A stretch of 64,000 bases of DNA from Spirochaetota bacterium. GTDB lineage: Bacteria; Spirochaetota; Spirochaetia; Treponematales; Rectinemataceae. Both the position numbers and the translations under genes were made by a program. This document shows positions 33,477 through 41,132 of this stretch, in pieces (positions within the stretch are counted from its first letter, which is position 1; each line of letters starts with the position of its first letter). The notes under the pieces are model-generated. The model had not been told where the DNA came from. It did not search any database and was given only the letters and a program-made list of their open reading frames with translations. Location of the stretch: the NCBI GenBank assembly GCA_022711355.1, contig JAKLFE010000001.1, positions 1 to 64,000 of the forward strand, read 5' to 3'.

Positions 33477-34685
33477 ATGGGCAGGCCCCGAAAAGAAATC
33501 AAGTACAAACTCGACCAGGCCTCCGGGCGCTACATGGTGAGTTTCGCGGAGAGCCCAGAGACCTTCCATATGACCCCCGAGACGGATCTCGAGAAGGCTC
33601 TCGCGTGGGGCCGCCGGAACAAAAACCGGATCCTCGCGGCCCCCGAGAAGCCCCTCCTCTTCAAGGACCTGGCGCCCGGCTTCTTCGATGAGGACGGCGC
33701 GTGGTATCAGGATCGCGTGAAGAAAGGTCAGCCCATGACCGCGGCCTCGCTCGGGATCCGGCAGAGTCATATCGTCAACTACATCGTCCCGCTCTTCGGC
33801 GATTACGACATCCGCGAGATCCTCGGCGCCGATATCGATCGCATCATCCTCGACGCGGAGCGCTTCACGGCCCGCGAAGGCGCGACGACTGCCGCGGCAA
33901 AGAAGCCGCTCGCACGCGGAACCAGGTCGAAGCTCCTCTACTCCCTGAAGCTCATGTACGATCGCTGGATCTATCTCGGCCTCGTGAAGCATAACCCGAC
34001 GGCTATCATCCAGAAGTATTCCAAGGATCCGGAACGGCCGCGCTCCGCCCTCCCCGAGGAGGCCCTCGATCGGCTCTTCCCGGCAACCCATGGCGAGCTC
34101 GTCCAGGTTTGGGGATCCTCCATGTGGGCATCTTTGATGCTTGTGCTCTGGGACACTGGCAACCGACCGGGAGAAGTGCGGGCCCCGCTCTGGGGCGAGT
34201 ACTACCCAGAAGAGCGATACCTCCCCGTCCGCAAGGCCATCGAAGGCGGCACGAAGGACAAGAAAAAAGGAACCAAGGGCGGGACGATCAAGCCGTCGTA
34301 TCTCTCAGAACGGACGGCTCAGGAGCTCGCAATCTGGCGAGCCGAGAGCCGATTCCACCAGGATACGGACTATATCTTCACCGTGACGGGGAAAGCCCCC
34401 GTCACGGATGCCGCGATCGGAGATGCATTCGCTCGCGCTTTAGCTCGCCTCAGGTATGACTCGAATGGATGGACTCCGTACTATTTAAGACATACATTCG
34501 TCACCTATGCACTACGATCGCTTGACGATCTTGAGGTACAAATGCTAACTGGGCACACAAACCTGGCGACCAACAAGCTGTACCGCCATCCTACTGACGA
34601 AATTATGCTTGAACGCACGAAGCATCTTCGAAACAAACTCGATCAAAGAAGAACTAGCACTTCAAAAAAAAGAGATGCGAGATAG
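33477..34685 (+). CDS. int: Phage tyrosine integrase
   Basis: This 402-residue site-specific recombinase has an N-terminal arm-binding/AP2-like region (1-60), a SAM-like core-binding domain (about 70-180) and a catalytic domain with R230 (DTGNRPGEV), R338 (YYLRHTF, where the usual first His of HxxR is Tyr), H360 (LTGHTN) and nucleophile Y369 (NKLYRHP). It drives integration and excision, presumably at the adjacent tRNA-Glu. Codon use shifts to AT-rich in the last 200 bases. It marks the left end of the prophage. Confidence 0.95.
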   Translation: MGRPRKEIKYKLDQASGRYMVSFAESPETFHMTPETDLEKALAWGRRNKNRILAAPEKPLLFKDLAPGFFDEDGAWYQDRVKKGQPMTAASLGIRQSHIVNYIVPLFGDYDIREILGADIDRIILDAERFTAREGATTAAAKKPLARGTRSKLLYSLKLMYDRWIYLGLVKHNPTAIIQKYSKDPERPRSALPEEALDRLFPATHGELVQVWGSSMWASLMLVLWDTGNRPGEVRAPLWGEYYPEERYLPVRKAIEGGTKDKKKGTKGGTIKPSYLSERTAQELAIWRAESRFHQDTDYIFTVTGKAPVTDAAIGDAFARALARLRYDSNGWTPYYLRHTFVTYALRSLDDLEVQMLTGHTNLATNKLYRHPTDEIMLERTKHLRNKLDQRRTSTSKKRDAR

Positions 34686-34729
34686 CCAGAGCTGTGGTAT
34701 AACGCCAATATGATGCCGAGAATAGCAGA

Positions 34730-35317
34730 ATGAACCCCACGAGGGATATTGATATACGAAGCGCCCTCTACGCCACGGAGCTTCGTCAGTATTCTGAAGA
34801 TAATGAATCGCGCGTGCTAGATGAGTTTGGAATTGAGAATGGTCGAGTGCGCATCGATGTTGCGGTAGTCAACGGTGTTTTCCATGGATTTGAGATAAAA
34901 AGCGATGCTGATACTCTCCTCCGCCTGCCAAATCAGGCGAGGGTGTACGGACTGGTTTTTGATTATCTCTGGATTGCCTGTGGTGAAAAGCATCTACGGG
35001 AGGTAATTGCCAGTGTCCCCACTTATTGGGGCATTCTAGTTGCATTGAGAAACAGGGACAGTGGCTATGTTGAAATACAAAAACATCGCGCAGCAGAACT
35101 AAATATGCATTCTTCGCCTGAATCGATAGCAAGACTTTTATGGAGAGCTGAAGCCCTTGAGTTGCTAATGCTCTTCAAGGAAGACCGTGGACTCCATGGG
35201 AAACCACGGTCATTCCTTTGTAAGCGCCTAGCGCAAGCAATTGGGAAAGATGAATTATCCCAACACGTGCGCAGCATTATCAAGAAGCGTGGAAACTGGC
35301 GAGTTGATCAACCATAA
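34730..35317 (+). CDS. sce7726-family protein with PD-(D/E)XK nuclease-like motif
   Basis: This 195-residue protein resembles the sce7726 family, which is often found beside sce7725/beta-family genes. Residues 39-58 show a restriction-nuclease-type core: RIDVAVV with D43, then FEIKSD with E55 and K57 (D-x11-ExK), followed by a helix LLRLPNQARVYGLVFDYLWI. That motif is seen directly; nuclease activity is inference. The gene is much AT-richer than its surroundings and sits right behind the integrase, a usual site for accessory cargo. It converges with the beta-family gene, the coding ends overlapping by 38 bp. A TATAAC hexamer lies about 30 bases upstream. Confidence 0.7.
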   Translation: MNPTRDIDIRSALYATELRQYSEDNESRVLDEFGIENGRVRIDVAVVNGVFHGFEIKSDADTLLRLPNQARVYGLVFDYLWIACGEKHLREVIASVPTYWGILVALRNRDSGYVEIQKHRAAELNMHSSPESIARLLWRAEALELLMLFKEDRGLHGKPRSFLCKRLAQAIGKDELSQHVRSIIKKRGNWRVDQP

Positions 35318-36356
35318 AAGTAATATGATGAGATGCCCCAACATATCGCCAAACTGATGGATTGCCAGTTCTACCTCCCTTGCTACACTGATCTATGAAT
35401 TTATCACCGGCACTATAATCAGGCCCAAGATATTGAGGTTTACCAGTCAGCTGATATGCAAGCTCATTATATTGATCAAATCCACTAAGCTTCAACGAAT
35501 GACCTTTGAGAATCATCCATTCATTTTCAACCGTATAGCGTATATTTGCAGATGCTGACATTTTCCTCGGATCAAAACCTTCAGTTAAAAATGGATGATT
35601 GACTCCGTAGTCTCCGAATGTAGGTATTCGGTTCAAAAACTTACCTTTATCTATACTCTCTTTATATAGCTTCCACTCTAGTCTGGGAAGAAAGGAAATC
35701 CCTGCAGGAATATCTCCGAGGCTTTGCGGAAAGCTCGATCCGACGATTGTATACGTTTGCCAAGAATCAATATTAGAAATCACAGTAGGCAACATACCTA
35801 CAACCATTTCTTGGATATTGAACAGTGATTCTTCGATAGATTCGAGATCAATGATAAGATGACATTCGCTCGGCCTGAGTCCGCACTCGTCTAGAATTGA
35901 AGCTATTCGTAGACCAGGAGAAGGTGCGAGCTGCCTGCCCTCGATTCGTATGCCCAATGTTCGTTTTGCCTTCGCGATCCTTATCGCCTCCGAGGTGTAC
36001 GATACTGCGCGATCAATACTAACTATGGGAATTGCATTGACGTTATATTCCGAAAACTCAGAATAAAGAACTTCAACTGGATGACTACCATTTGAGGTGC
36101 TCTCGAAATCTTCAATTAGCCAGGGATCCAGGAAAAAAGGCTTATCACGAAGACACTCGCTTAAGTAATCAGGTATGGGGCGAAGATAATCATCAATGCT
36201 CTTTGTATTCTCTCCAGTATCAGGATCAGCCGGTATAGCATCTAGTTCGATTAACGGAGTGATCCGACTCAACACTTTTTCAGGAAGTTCCTGCAGCGCG
36301 TTCCTCTCACCCTGCTTGAACTTTAGCACTGGGACGAAATGCTTTTCGTCGAACAT
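35280..36356 (-). CDS. Beta family protein (sce7725-like)
   Basis: This 358-residue protein begins YVPVLK-like (KHFVPVLKFKQGERNAL) and continues with ITPLIEL, features of the T4 beta-protein/sce7725 family. Conserved-looking blocks include IPIVSIDRAV, GIRIEGRQL, LIIDLESI, WQTYTIVGSSFP and WRYVGASHH near the C-terminus. No catalytic motif is evident. The family recurs beside sce7726 genes in variable genomic regions; a defence or toxin-antitoxin-like role has been suspected but I know of no settled function. It is strongly AT-rich compared with the phage core. It faces and overlaps the sce7726-like gene. Confidence 0.68.
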   Translation of the reverse strand: MFDEKHFVPVLKFKQGERNALQELPEKVLSRITPLIELDAIPADPDTGENTKSIDDYLRPIPDYLSECLRDKPFFLDPWLIEDFESTSNGSHPVEVLYSEFSEYNVNAIPIVSIDRAVSYTSEAIRIAKAKRTLGIRIEGRQLAPSPGLRIASILDECGLRPSECHLIIDLESIEESLFNIQEMVVGMLPTVISNIDSWQTYTIVGSSFPQSLGDIPAGISFLPRLEWKLYKESIDKGKFLNRIPTFGDYGVNHPFLTEGFDPRKMSASANIRYTVENEWMILKGHSLKLSGFDQYNELAYQLTGKPQYLGPDYSAGDKFIDQCSKGGRTGNPSVWRYVGASHHITFMVDQLASFHAS

Positions 36357-36403
36357 GTTGCCTCCTATTAAAAAATAAAAGCTACAACATTTAAATAAAT
36401 CCC

Positions 36404-36640
36404 TTACAACCTTGGCGGCTTACACACCTTGCACGGCGTATACCCTTGCTCGATTGCGTCGGCCAGGCTGATGGCGATCTTCGACTTGTAGAGGAATCGG
36501 CAATCCTCGGTGTGGTAGGCGTATCCCGTGTTGGTGATATAGACCGTCGTGGATCCGTCGGCTTCGACAAGTTGCGCGCACGAGCTGGAAATGAGGAAGA
36601 GCAGCAGGAAGGCAGCTACTGCGGAAGCTCTCCACCGCAT
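36404..36640 (-). CDS. Small lipoprotein with His/Cys metal-site-like motif
   Basis: This 78-residue protein has a signal peptide with lipobox-like ISSSC (Cys21), followed by VYITNTGYAYHTEDCRFL and YTPCKVCKPP. The H...C...CxxC pattern resembles the small Ada-like metal-binding domain in many secreted proteins. The ATG at 36640 is chosen because AAGGAG lies six bases upstream; the longer reading to 36682 overlaps another small gene. Likely a lysogenic-conversion protein of unknown role. Confidence 0.65.
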   Translation of the reverse strand: MRWRASAVAAFLLLFLISSSCAQLVEADGSTTVYITNTGYAYHTEDCRFLYKSKIAISLADAIEQGYTPCKVCKPPRL

Positions 36641-36771
36641 CGATTTCTCCTTCGGAGAATCATCGATTTCACGCGAGCCCATTCACCTGAGCGGCGGAAC
36701 TCCTTCTCGGACTGCCCGGAATGAATGAGCTCGGCCGCGCGAGCGTTCTTGAGGACCTGGCGACGGTTCAT
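36616..36771 (-). CDS. Very small hypothetical protein
   Basis: A 51-codon frame (MNRRQVLKNARAAELIHSGQ then EKEFRRSGEWARVKSMILRR) precedes and overlaps the lipoprotein start by 25 bases, which would couple their translation. The protein is basic and helical. A weak GAGG lies upstream of the ATG. It has no recognised family. Confidence 0.45.
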   Translation of the reverse strand: MNRRQVLKNARAAELIHSGQSEKEFRRSGEWARVKSMILRRRNRCGGELPQ

Positions 36772-36782
36772 GTATTCCTCGG

Positions 36783-37517
36783 CTAGAATTGCTTGCGTTC
36801 ATATTCGATGACAATCTCGCCAACGTGTGGATTGGTACATGTCACCTTATAATACTTGCTTTTTCGCGCCTTAGAAAACACAAGCCCAAAATACTCTTCA
36901 TTGGGGTTTAGATCCTCACTATAGAACAGAAAGCGCTCTAGTGCTTTTAGCCATTGTTCATTGTCTTGTTCATATGAGGCCATCAACTCAGCATTTTTCT
37001 GAGCTGCAATCTGTGCGGCAGCGGGATCATAGTACGTTGTGCGACTGGTATACGTCCCTGAGTAACTCCCGTAACTCGTTTGGCCTTGGAAGCTCCCTGT
37101 TTCATTTTCATATCCAGTGCCGGCCGCGAGTCCATCCGCGGCTGCGCCTAACGCCAGAGCAACAGCTCCGATTACGTAAGCAGTTTTTTCCTTTTTGTAA
37201 TAGCTCTTCGAATCATAGACATCCACTGGCGTCCAGTTAATTCTATCAGAGCTAGTAAAAACCTTAAAATCTTTGTCTTCGATATGAATGGACTGAGAAG
37301 AGAGGTTTTTAAGCGACACCCTTAACATTAGGTCTGATTCTCGATACTCGGGATCGATGATCATTACGACTGCATCATTGCTATATACAGGTATGCTCCT
37401 ACCGCGCTCAGATTCGATTCGAGTATTATCATTCTGGAACGGTACTATTTGATAGGTTGCGCATGAAACTCCAAGTAGGCACGAAAAAACAAGCAAGGCT
37501 AATGGCGTCTTTTTCAT
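36783..37517 (-). CDS. Predicted lipoprotein, prophage cargo
   Basis: This 244-residue protein has a clear lipoprotein signal (MKKTPLALLVFSCLLGVSC, Cys20 in LLGVSC). The following domain is beta-rich (IDPEYRESDLMLRVSLKNLS, NWTPVDVYDS). A short hydrophobic Ala/Gly stretch (about 113-130, YVIGAVALALGAAADGLAAG) and a Tyr/Ser/Thr-rich segment come before a helical C-terminal part. AT-rich, unlike the phage core. Probably made from the lysogen and displayed in the envelope; function unknown. Confidence 0.7.
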   Translation of the reverse strand: MKKTPLALLVFSCLLGVSCATYQIVPFQNDNTRIESERGRSIPVYSNDAVVMIIDPEYRESDLMLRVSLKNLSSQSIHIEDKDFKVFTSSDRINWTPVDVYDSKSYYKKEKTAYVIGAVALALGAAADGLAAGTGYENETGSFQGQTSYGSYSGTYTSRTTYYDPAAAQIAAQKNAELMASYEQDNEQWLKALERFLFYSEDLNPNEEYFGLVFSKARKSKYYKVTCTNPHVGEIVIEYERKQF

Positions 37518-37536
37518 TGCAGTCTCCCCTATCCAT

Positions 37537-37578
37537 CAGGAAGTAAGACTTTCCTGAAATCGTATCCCCCTGCTATAC
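37537..37578. promoter_or_regulatory. Divergent control region with inverted repeat
   Basis: TCAGGAA and TTCCTGA form an inverted repeat between the divergent lipoprotein and HTH genes. A TATACT hexamer (37573-37578) faces rightward toward the HTH gene with a poor -35 (TTCCTG). It may be an operator or a bidirectional signal. Confidence 0.35.
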
Positions 37579-37651
37579 TCATCTCGGCCAGTTGCAACCG
37601 GCATGTACGGCGACGTGCGGAAGAGTTGCTCCTCGAGGAGGAGCATCCCCT

Positions 37652-37837
37652 TTGCCACAGCCCGACGATCTCCGGGAACTCATGGCCCGTCACAAGCTGA
37701 CTTCCAATGATATTGCCGCTATCGCGGGTGTCAACCCCGCAAACGCCCGGCGCTGGATCCGCGACAAGGGCCCGGGGTTCAAACCATGTCCCATAGAAAC
37801 ATGGGAAGCGATACGCAAGGCGGTTGGTGAACTGTAA
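37652..37837 (+). CDS. Small helix-turn-helix protein
   Basis: This 61-residue protein has an HTH: LRELMARHKLTSNDIAAIAG followed by VNPANARRWI, with DKGPGFKP and IETWEAIRKAVGEL at the end. This resembles Cro-type or transcriptional helper HTHs in phages. The TTG at 37652 is preferred since GAGGAGGAG lies eight bases upstream; the in-frame extension upstream to 37592 looks non-coding. It may regulate the lysogenic cargo genes. Confidence 0.6.
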   Translation: MPQPDDLRELMARHKLTSNDIAAIAGVNPANARRWIRDKGPGFKPCPIETWEAIRKAVGEL

Positions 37838-37873
37838 GCGGCTCATCGTGGGGGAGAGCCCGCGGGAGCCGAG

Positions 37874-38050
37874 GTGGACATCAACGAGCTACGGCAGATC
37901 GTCGCCGATCTTGCTGCCGCGGCCGCGAAACGGGCCCAGGACGCGCGCGACGATGGGCGGCTTACTGAGGCGGTCCTCGACGACCGCGAGGCCCTCGCCT
38001 ACCTGGTGGTGATTGCTTTGATCGACCACCAAGGAGGGCCCGCTCTGTGA
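37874..38050 (+). CDS. Very small hypothetical protein
   Basis: A 58-codon frame from GTG (MDINELRQIVADLAAAAAKR then AYLVVIALIDHQGG near the end) follows the HTH gene by 36 bases with GGGAG upstream. It overlaps the minus-strand frame 37962-38219, so at most one of the overlapping parts may be genuine. No recognised family. Confidence 0.4.
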   Translation: MDINELRQIVADLAAAAAKRAQDARDDGRLTEAVLDDREALAYLVVIALIDHQGGPAL

Positions 38051-38219
38051 TGGTCAGGCCGAGCTCGCGGAGATAGTCCCGATTCCCGAGCCGCTCCATG
38101 CGGTCCGCGACTTCCTTGGTCTGGATGGGGCACTCGAACCAGATCGCGAACGGGCCCTCCCGCCAGAGTTCCTTCAGTTCCGACCGCTTCTTGAACTCGA
38201 GCGGCGCCCTATTTTGCAT
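37962..38219 (-). CDS. Small hypothetical phage protein
   Basis: This 85-residue frame starts in an AT-rich promoter-like stretch (ATATATATACATG). The first 60 residues (MQNRAPLEFKKRSELKELWR, AIWFECPIQTKEVADRMERL) look protein-like, while the last 20 are Gly/Pro/Arg-rich and antisense to the 58-codon gene on the other strand. It lies just downstream of the repressor on the same strand and could be co-expressed with it. Confidence 0.4.
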   Translation of the reverse strand: MQNRAPLEFKKRSELKELWREGPFAIWFECPIQTKEVADRMERLGNRDYLRELGLTITERALLGGRSKQSPPGRRGPRGRRGPPQ

Positions 38220-38255
38220 GTATATATATCGGTGTATATGTTACAGAAATTAAGC

Positions 38256-38672
38256 CTATCCGATCTCTCGCTTATTCAGGTCGTCCGACGAGGGGAAGAT
38301 CCCGGCTCCTCGCTCAGCCGCCACGAGGTCCTCTTCGGATGGATCCGCGTAGTGGTAAGGCGCGCTTTTCGCCCGATGCTGTACAGCTGAAGCATGGGCA
38401 AGCAGGGCGACTGGCGTGAACTCTTCTGGAGACAGCAAACGACAATCGGAAAGAAACTCAGGCGGGAGATCAGACACATCTTGCCCTGTAACGAGGTACT
38501 CGACAGTAGAACCGAGAATCCGAGCAATTTTAACCATCACATCAGCAGCCGGATAGGTTTTTCGCTTCCGCCAAGTAGTCAAAGAGTTTGGTGCAACGCC
38601 TACTTCACCTAATAAGCGCTTTCGCTCGATTTTAGAGTCGACCTCTTTCTCGAGTCTCTCCCAAAAATCCAT
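38256..38672 (-). CDS. CI-like phage repressor (XRE-type HTH)
   Basis: This 138-residue protein has an N-terminal helix-turn-helix: RLLGEVGVAPNSLTTWRKRK, then PAADVMVKIARILGSTVEYL, typical of XRE/CI repressors and of the Bordetella-phage type that binds at the lysis-lysogeny switch. The C-terminal half is variable, with no LexA-type Ser-Lys protease motif, so induction would not be by self-cleavage. It is transcribed away from the early operon, with the shared operator region in between. Confidence 0.75.
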   Translation of the reverse strand: MDFWERLEKEVDSKIERKRLLGEVGVAPNSLTTWRKRKTYPAADVMVKIARILGSTVEYLVTGQDVSDLPPEFLSDCRLLSPEEFTPVALLAHASAVQHRAKSAPYHYADPSEEDLVAAERGAGIFPSSDDLNKREIG

Positions 38673-38718
38673 ATGCTAATTATCGTGCATTTTCGATAGC
38701 AAGTGTGAAAAAATGCTA

Positions 38719-38771
38719 TTGACAATTTCGCATTTGCTATTTATATTGACCCTGAGATTAGCAAATGCGAA
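38719..38771 (+). promoter_or_regulatory. Early (lytic) promoter with perfect inverted-repeat operator
   Basis: A consensus promoter is visible: TTGACA (38719-38724), 17-base spacer, TATATT (38742-38747). A 13-bp motif TTCGCATTTGCTA (38727-38739) lies in the spacer, and its exact reverse complement TAGCAAATGCGAA (38759-38771) lies just past the transcription start. Further TAGCAA/ATGCTA half-sites occur at 38692-38720. This is the expected layout for repression by the divergent CI-like protein. Confidence 0.75.
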
Positions 38772-38782
38772 TGGAGGAAGCA

Positions 38783-39523
38783 ATGCACGAGAGGCGCGAG
38801 CGTTGGATTCCCACGGGCTACGAGAAGATTCACGAGGACGAGAACTGCGTCGTGTACGCGAGCTTCGCCAATCGGTGGCCGACTGCTATCGGCTACCACG
38901 GCCGGGCCTTCAACCGCGACTTCTACAACACGTTCGAGAACCGAGAAGAGCTAGAACGGAAGGTCGCCGAGTACGTCGAGGGCTGGAAGCGCCGGGCGGC
39001 CTACAAGGCCGAGCAGCGGGCGAAGCCGCGGATCCTCTCCGGCCACGCGGCCGCGGCCGCGGCGATCCGCGCCGAGCTCAAAAACACCTTCCCCGGGACC
39101 TCGTTCCGCGTTCGGTCCTCGTGCTTCGCCGGCGGGGACGACGTGGTCGTCTCCTGGACCGACGGGCCCCTCGCGTTCCCGGTCGAGAAGATCCTCGATA
39201 AGTACCAGTACGGCCACTTCGATGGGATGATCGACCTCTACGAGGACTCCAACGTCCGCAAGGACATTCCCCAGGTCAAGTACGTGAATACCAACCGGGA
39301 GCTGAGCATGGCGCGGGCGGTCGAGCTCGCGACGGAGTACGAGGCTCGCAAGGGCTGGAAGATCGTCATCACGGACAAGGGTGACTTCTGGACGGCCGAG
39401 TGGGCCACGAACGAAGCCATAGAACGCCACAACCACCACTCCCCTCGCGGCGAGCTTCTCTATTTCGAACTCGAAGAGGACATGGCCAAGGAGACCGTCG
39501 CCTCCGATCGCCTCGTGTCGTGA
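38783..39523 (+). CDS. LPD29-domain early phage protein
   Basis: This 246-residue protein has a central region (about 85-150) with GHAAAAAAIRAELKNTFPG, SFRVRSSCFAGGDDVVVSW and YQYGHFDGMIDLYEDS, matching the LPD29 pattern of large polyvalent protein-associated domains often found in phage and plasmid early genes. Molecular function unknown. The ATG at 38783 is chosen for GGAGG five bases upstream; the ATG at 38765 lies inside the operator. First gene of the early operon. Confidence 0.65.
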   Translation: MHERRERWIPTGYEKIHEDENCVVYASFANRWPTAIGYHGRAFNRDFYNTFENREELERKVAEYVEGWKRRAAYKAEQRAKPRILSGHAAAAAAIRAELKNTFPGTSFRVRSSCFAGGDDVVVSWTDGPLAFPVEKILDKYQYGHFDGMIDLYEDSNVRKDIPQVKYVNTNRELSMARAVELATEYEARKGWKIVITDKGDFWTAEWATNEAIERHNHHSPRGELLYFELEEDMAKETVASDRLVS

Positions 39524-39638
39524 ACCTCCCCGGGCCGGCACACGGCGGCCGGCCCGGAGTCCCGCACGGGGCCGCCTCCGCGCGGCGCGGGACGGGGCCG
39601 GCCAAGGCCGGCGCGAAGAGCCCCAGGAAGGAAGCCTG

Positions 39639-39896
39639 ATGCAGAGCCTGCCGATTGACCAAATCGAGTTTCTCGTCGAGCGGGTAGTCCACCAAGTCTC
39701 GTTCTACTACGGCGGCGGACAGGACGGCGGGGACTGGCATGGGGATATCCGGGCTGTGCTGCATTATCACCTGACCGGCCAGGACGAGCCGACCTGGCAT
39801 CGCGAGATCTACGGGGATCTCGGGCCGTTGATCAAGCAGCTCACCGACCCCGCCTCGGTAGATCCCGAGGCGCTAACACTGGAGAGCATACCGTGA
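39639..39896 (+). CDS. Hypothetical phage protein
   Basis: An 85-residue acidic protein (LPIDQIEFLVERVVHQVSFY, then GDWHGDIRAVLHYHLTGQDE) with no recognised family. AGGAAG precedes the ATG. The stop overlaps the next GTG (GTGA). Part of the overlapping early gene train. Confidence 0.6.
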   Translation: MQSLPIDQIEFLVERVVHQVSFYYGGGQDGGDWHGDIRAVLHYHLTGQDEPTWHREIYGDLGPLIKQLTDPASVDPEALTLESIP

Positions 39897-40207
39897 GCAC
39901 AACAGAGACAACCGAGCGCCATCAGCGGCGCTTGGGCTACGAGCGGAAGCGGCTCGAGGACTACCTCCCGCCGCTTCGGGTCCTCATCGAGAAGCAGTAC
40001 GGCCCTTCCTTCGAGCGCGTGCTCGCGCGCCGCGGCGCCACGAAGGGCGGCTATCCCGCCGCCCTCCTCGTCAAGGCCTTGGCCATCGAGGATCTCGGAG
40101 GCGATGCGGTAGCGGTCCTCGAGCGAGCCGCCCGGGAGCTCGCCGCGATCCAGCAAGGATCGATGCAGGCGGATCCGGCCTTCTTCAACTCCGGGGGCGG
40201 ACGATGA
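39893..40207 (+). CDS. Hypothetical phage protein
   Basis: A 104-residue helical protein (RRLGYERKRLEDYLPPLRVL, ALLVKALAIEDLGGDAVAVL). No family recognised. The GTG start overlaps the previous stop by 4 bp and its own stop overlaps the next ATG, indicating coupled translation. Confidence 0.6.
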   Translation: MSTTETTERHQRRLGYERKRLEDYLPPLRVLIEKQYGPSFERVLARRGATKGGYPAALLVKALAIEDLGGDAVAVLERAARELAAIQQGSMQADPAFFNSGGGR

Positions 40208-40554
40208 GCGATATCGTCATGCCTCCCCGGCCGGAGCCGGAGAACATCGTCCAGTCCATGAACTACCTCATGGATGGCCTCGATGAGCTGCGGAGCATCG
40301 TCGGCGAGCTTCGACGCGTCCAGGGCGAGGAGCTCTTGTTCGCGACCGAGGCGATGCAGGAGCTCGGATACCAGAAGAAGTACGCCCACGGCAAGCCCTG
40401 GCGCTACCCGAACTATCTTTCCGACCGGCCCCACACGCTCGCGGCCTGGCGAGCGTGGTTCAAGAAGCCCGAAGCCGAGCGGCGCGCCGGATGGGACGCA
40501 CTCTCGCCGGCCGCGCGGCGAAAGCTGCTCGGGATGGAGGCGCGGAATGAATAG
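40204..40554 (+). CDS. Hypothetical phage protein
   Basis: A 116-residue protein with an N-terminal coiled-coil-like segment (ENIVQSMNYLMDGLDELRSI) and a C-terminal Trp/Arg-rich part (PHTLAAWRAWFKKPEAERRA). No family recognised. It overlaps both neighbours by a few bases. Confidence 0.6.
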   Translation: MSDIVMPPRPEPENIVQSMNYLMDGLDELRSIVGELRRVQGEELLFATEAMQELGYQKKYAHGKPWRYPNYLSDRPHTLAAWRAWFKKPEAERRAGWDALSPAARRKLLGMEARNE

Positions 40555-40795
40555 CCTTCGCCCCCGCTCCTCGGCCCCCTATCTCTACTACGAATCATTC
40601 ACCATGACTCGCCGCCATCCACGCCGCGGGCAGTTCGCGACCTATGGCGTAATCCGCTGTCCCTATTGCGCGGAGGACACTCGCGTCGAGTGGTCAACGC
40701 TGAAGAGCTCGGGCGCGCGTTGCCCGGGCTGCGGGGCTCGCCACACCTTCTATGGCTTCAGCGAGCGGGATATCGCCGAGGAGCGGGTATCGTGA
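40547..40795 (+). CDS. Zinc-ribbon phage protein
   Basis: An 82-residue protein whose second half has a zinc ribbon: CPYC, 18 residues, CPGC. The N-terminus is basic and may be shorter if the internal ATG (MTRRHPRRG) is used. The start overlaps the preceding stop by 8 bp. Likely binds nucleic acid or a partner protein. Confidence 0.6.
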   Translation: MNSLRPRSSAPYLYYESFTMTRRHPRRGQFATYGVIRCPYCAEDTRVEWSTLKSSGARCPGCGARHTFYGFSERDIAEERVS

Positions 40796-40908
40796 GCGAC
40801 CTCGGAGCCTGCCTCCTGGTGGGCCTCCTGGCCATCCTGGCATGGGAGTTCCTCCGGGCCGTGGCGCGGCGGCTTCGGCGGGTCATCGGGTATCGGGGGC
40901 GCCGATGA
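40792..40908 (+). CDS. Tiny membrane protein
   Basis: A 38-codon frame with one transmembrane helix (CLLVGLLAILAWEFLRAVA) and a highly basic tail (RRLRRVIGYRGRR). It overlaps both neighbours (GTGA at the start, ATGA at the end), which is good evidence that it is translated. Function unknown. Confidence 0.55.
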   Translation: MSDLGACLLVGLLAILAWEFLRAVARRLRRVIGYRGRR

Positions 40909-41132
40909 GCCCGTCCCAGATCCGCGCCGAGGCGGAACTCGCCCTCTTCTACTACCGAAGCGCGCAGGGCCGGAGGTCCTACGCGAGGGCCCGGGACCGC
41001 GGCGTCCCGCGGCAGGCCCGCCTCGCGTTCATCGTCATGCGGGCGACGGGGATCGCTAGGGGTGAGGATCTCGAGCCCGTCGTCGAGGAACTCGATCGGC
41101 TCATCATGGCCGTTCCTGCGGAGGTCGCGTGA
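40905..41132 (+). CDS. Hypothetical phage protein
   Basis: A 75-residue basic helical protein (PSQIRAEAELALFYYRSAQG). It starts within the previous gene's last codons (ATGA) and ends overlapping the next GTG. No family recognised. Confidence 0.55.
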   Translation: MSPSQIRAEAELALFYYRSAQGRRSYARARDRGVPRQARLAFIVMRATGIARGEDLEPVVEELDRLIMAVPAEVA

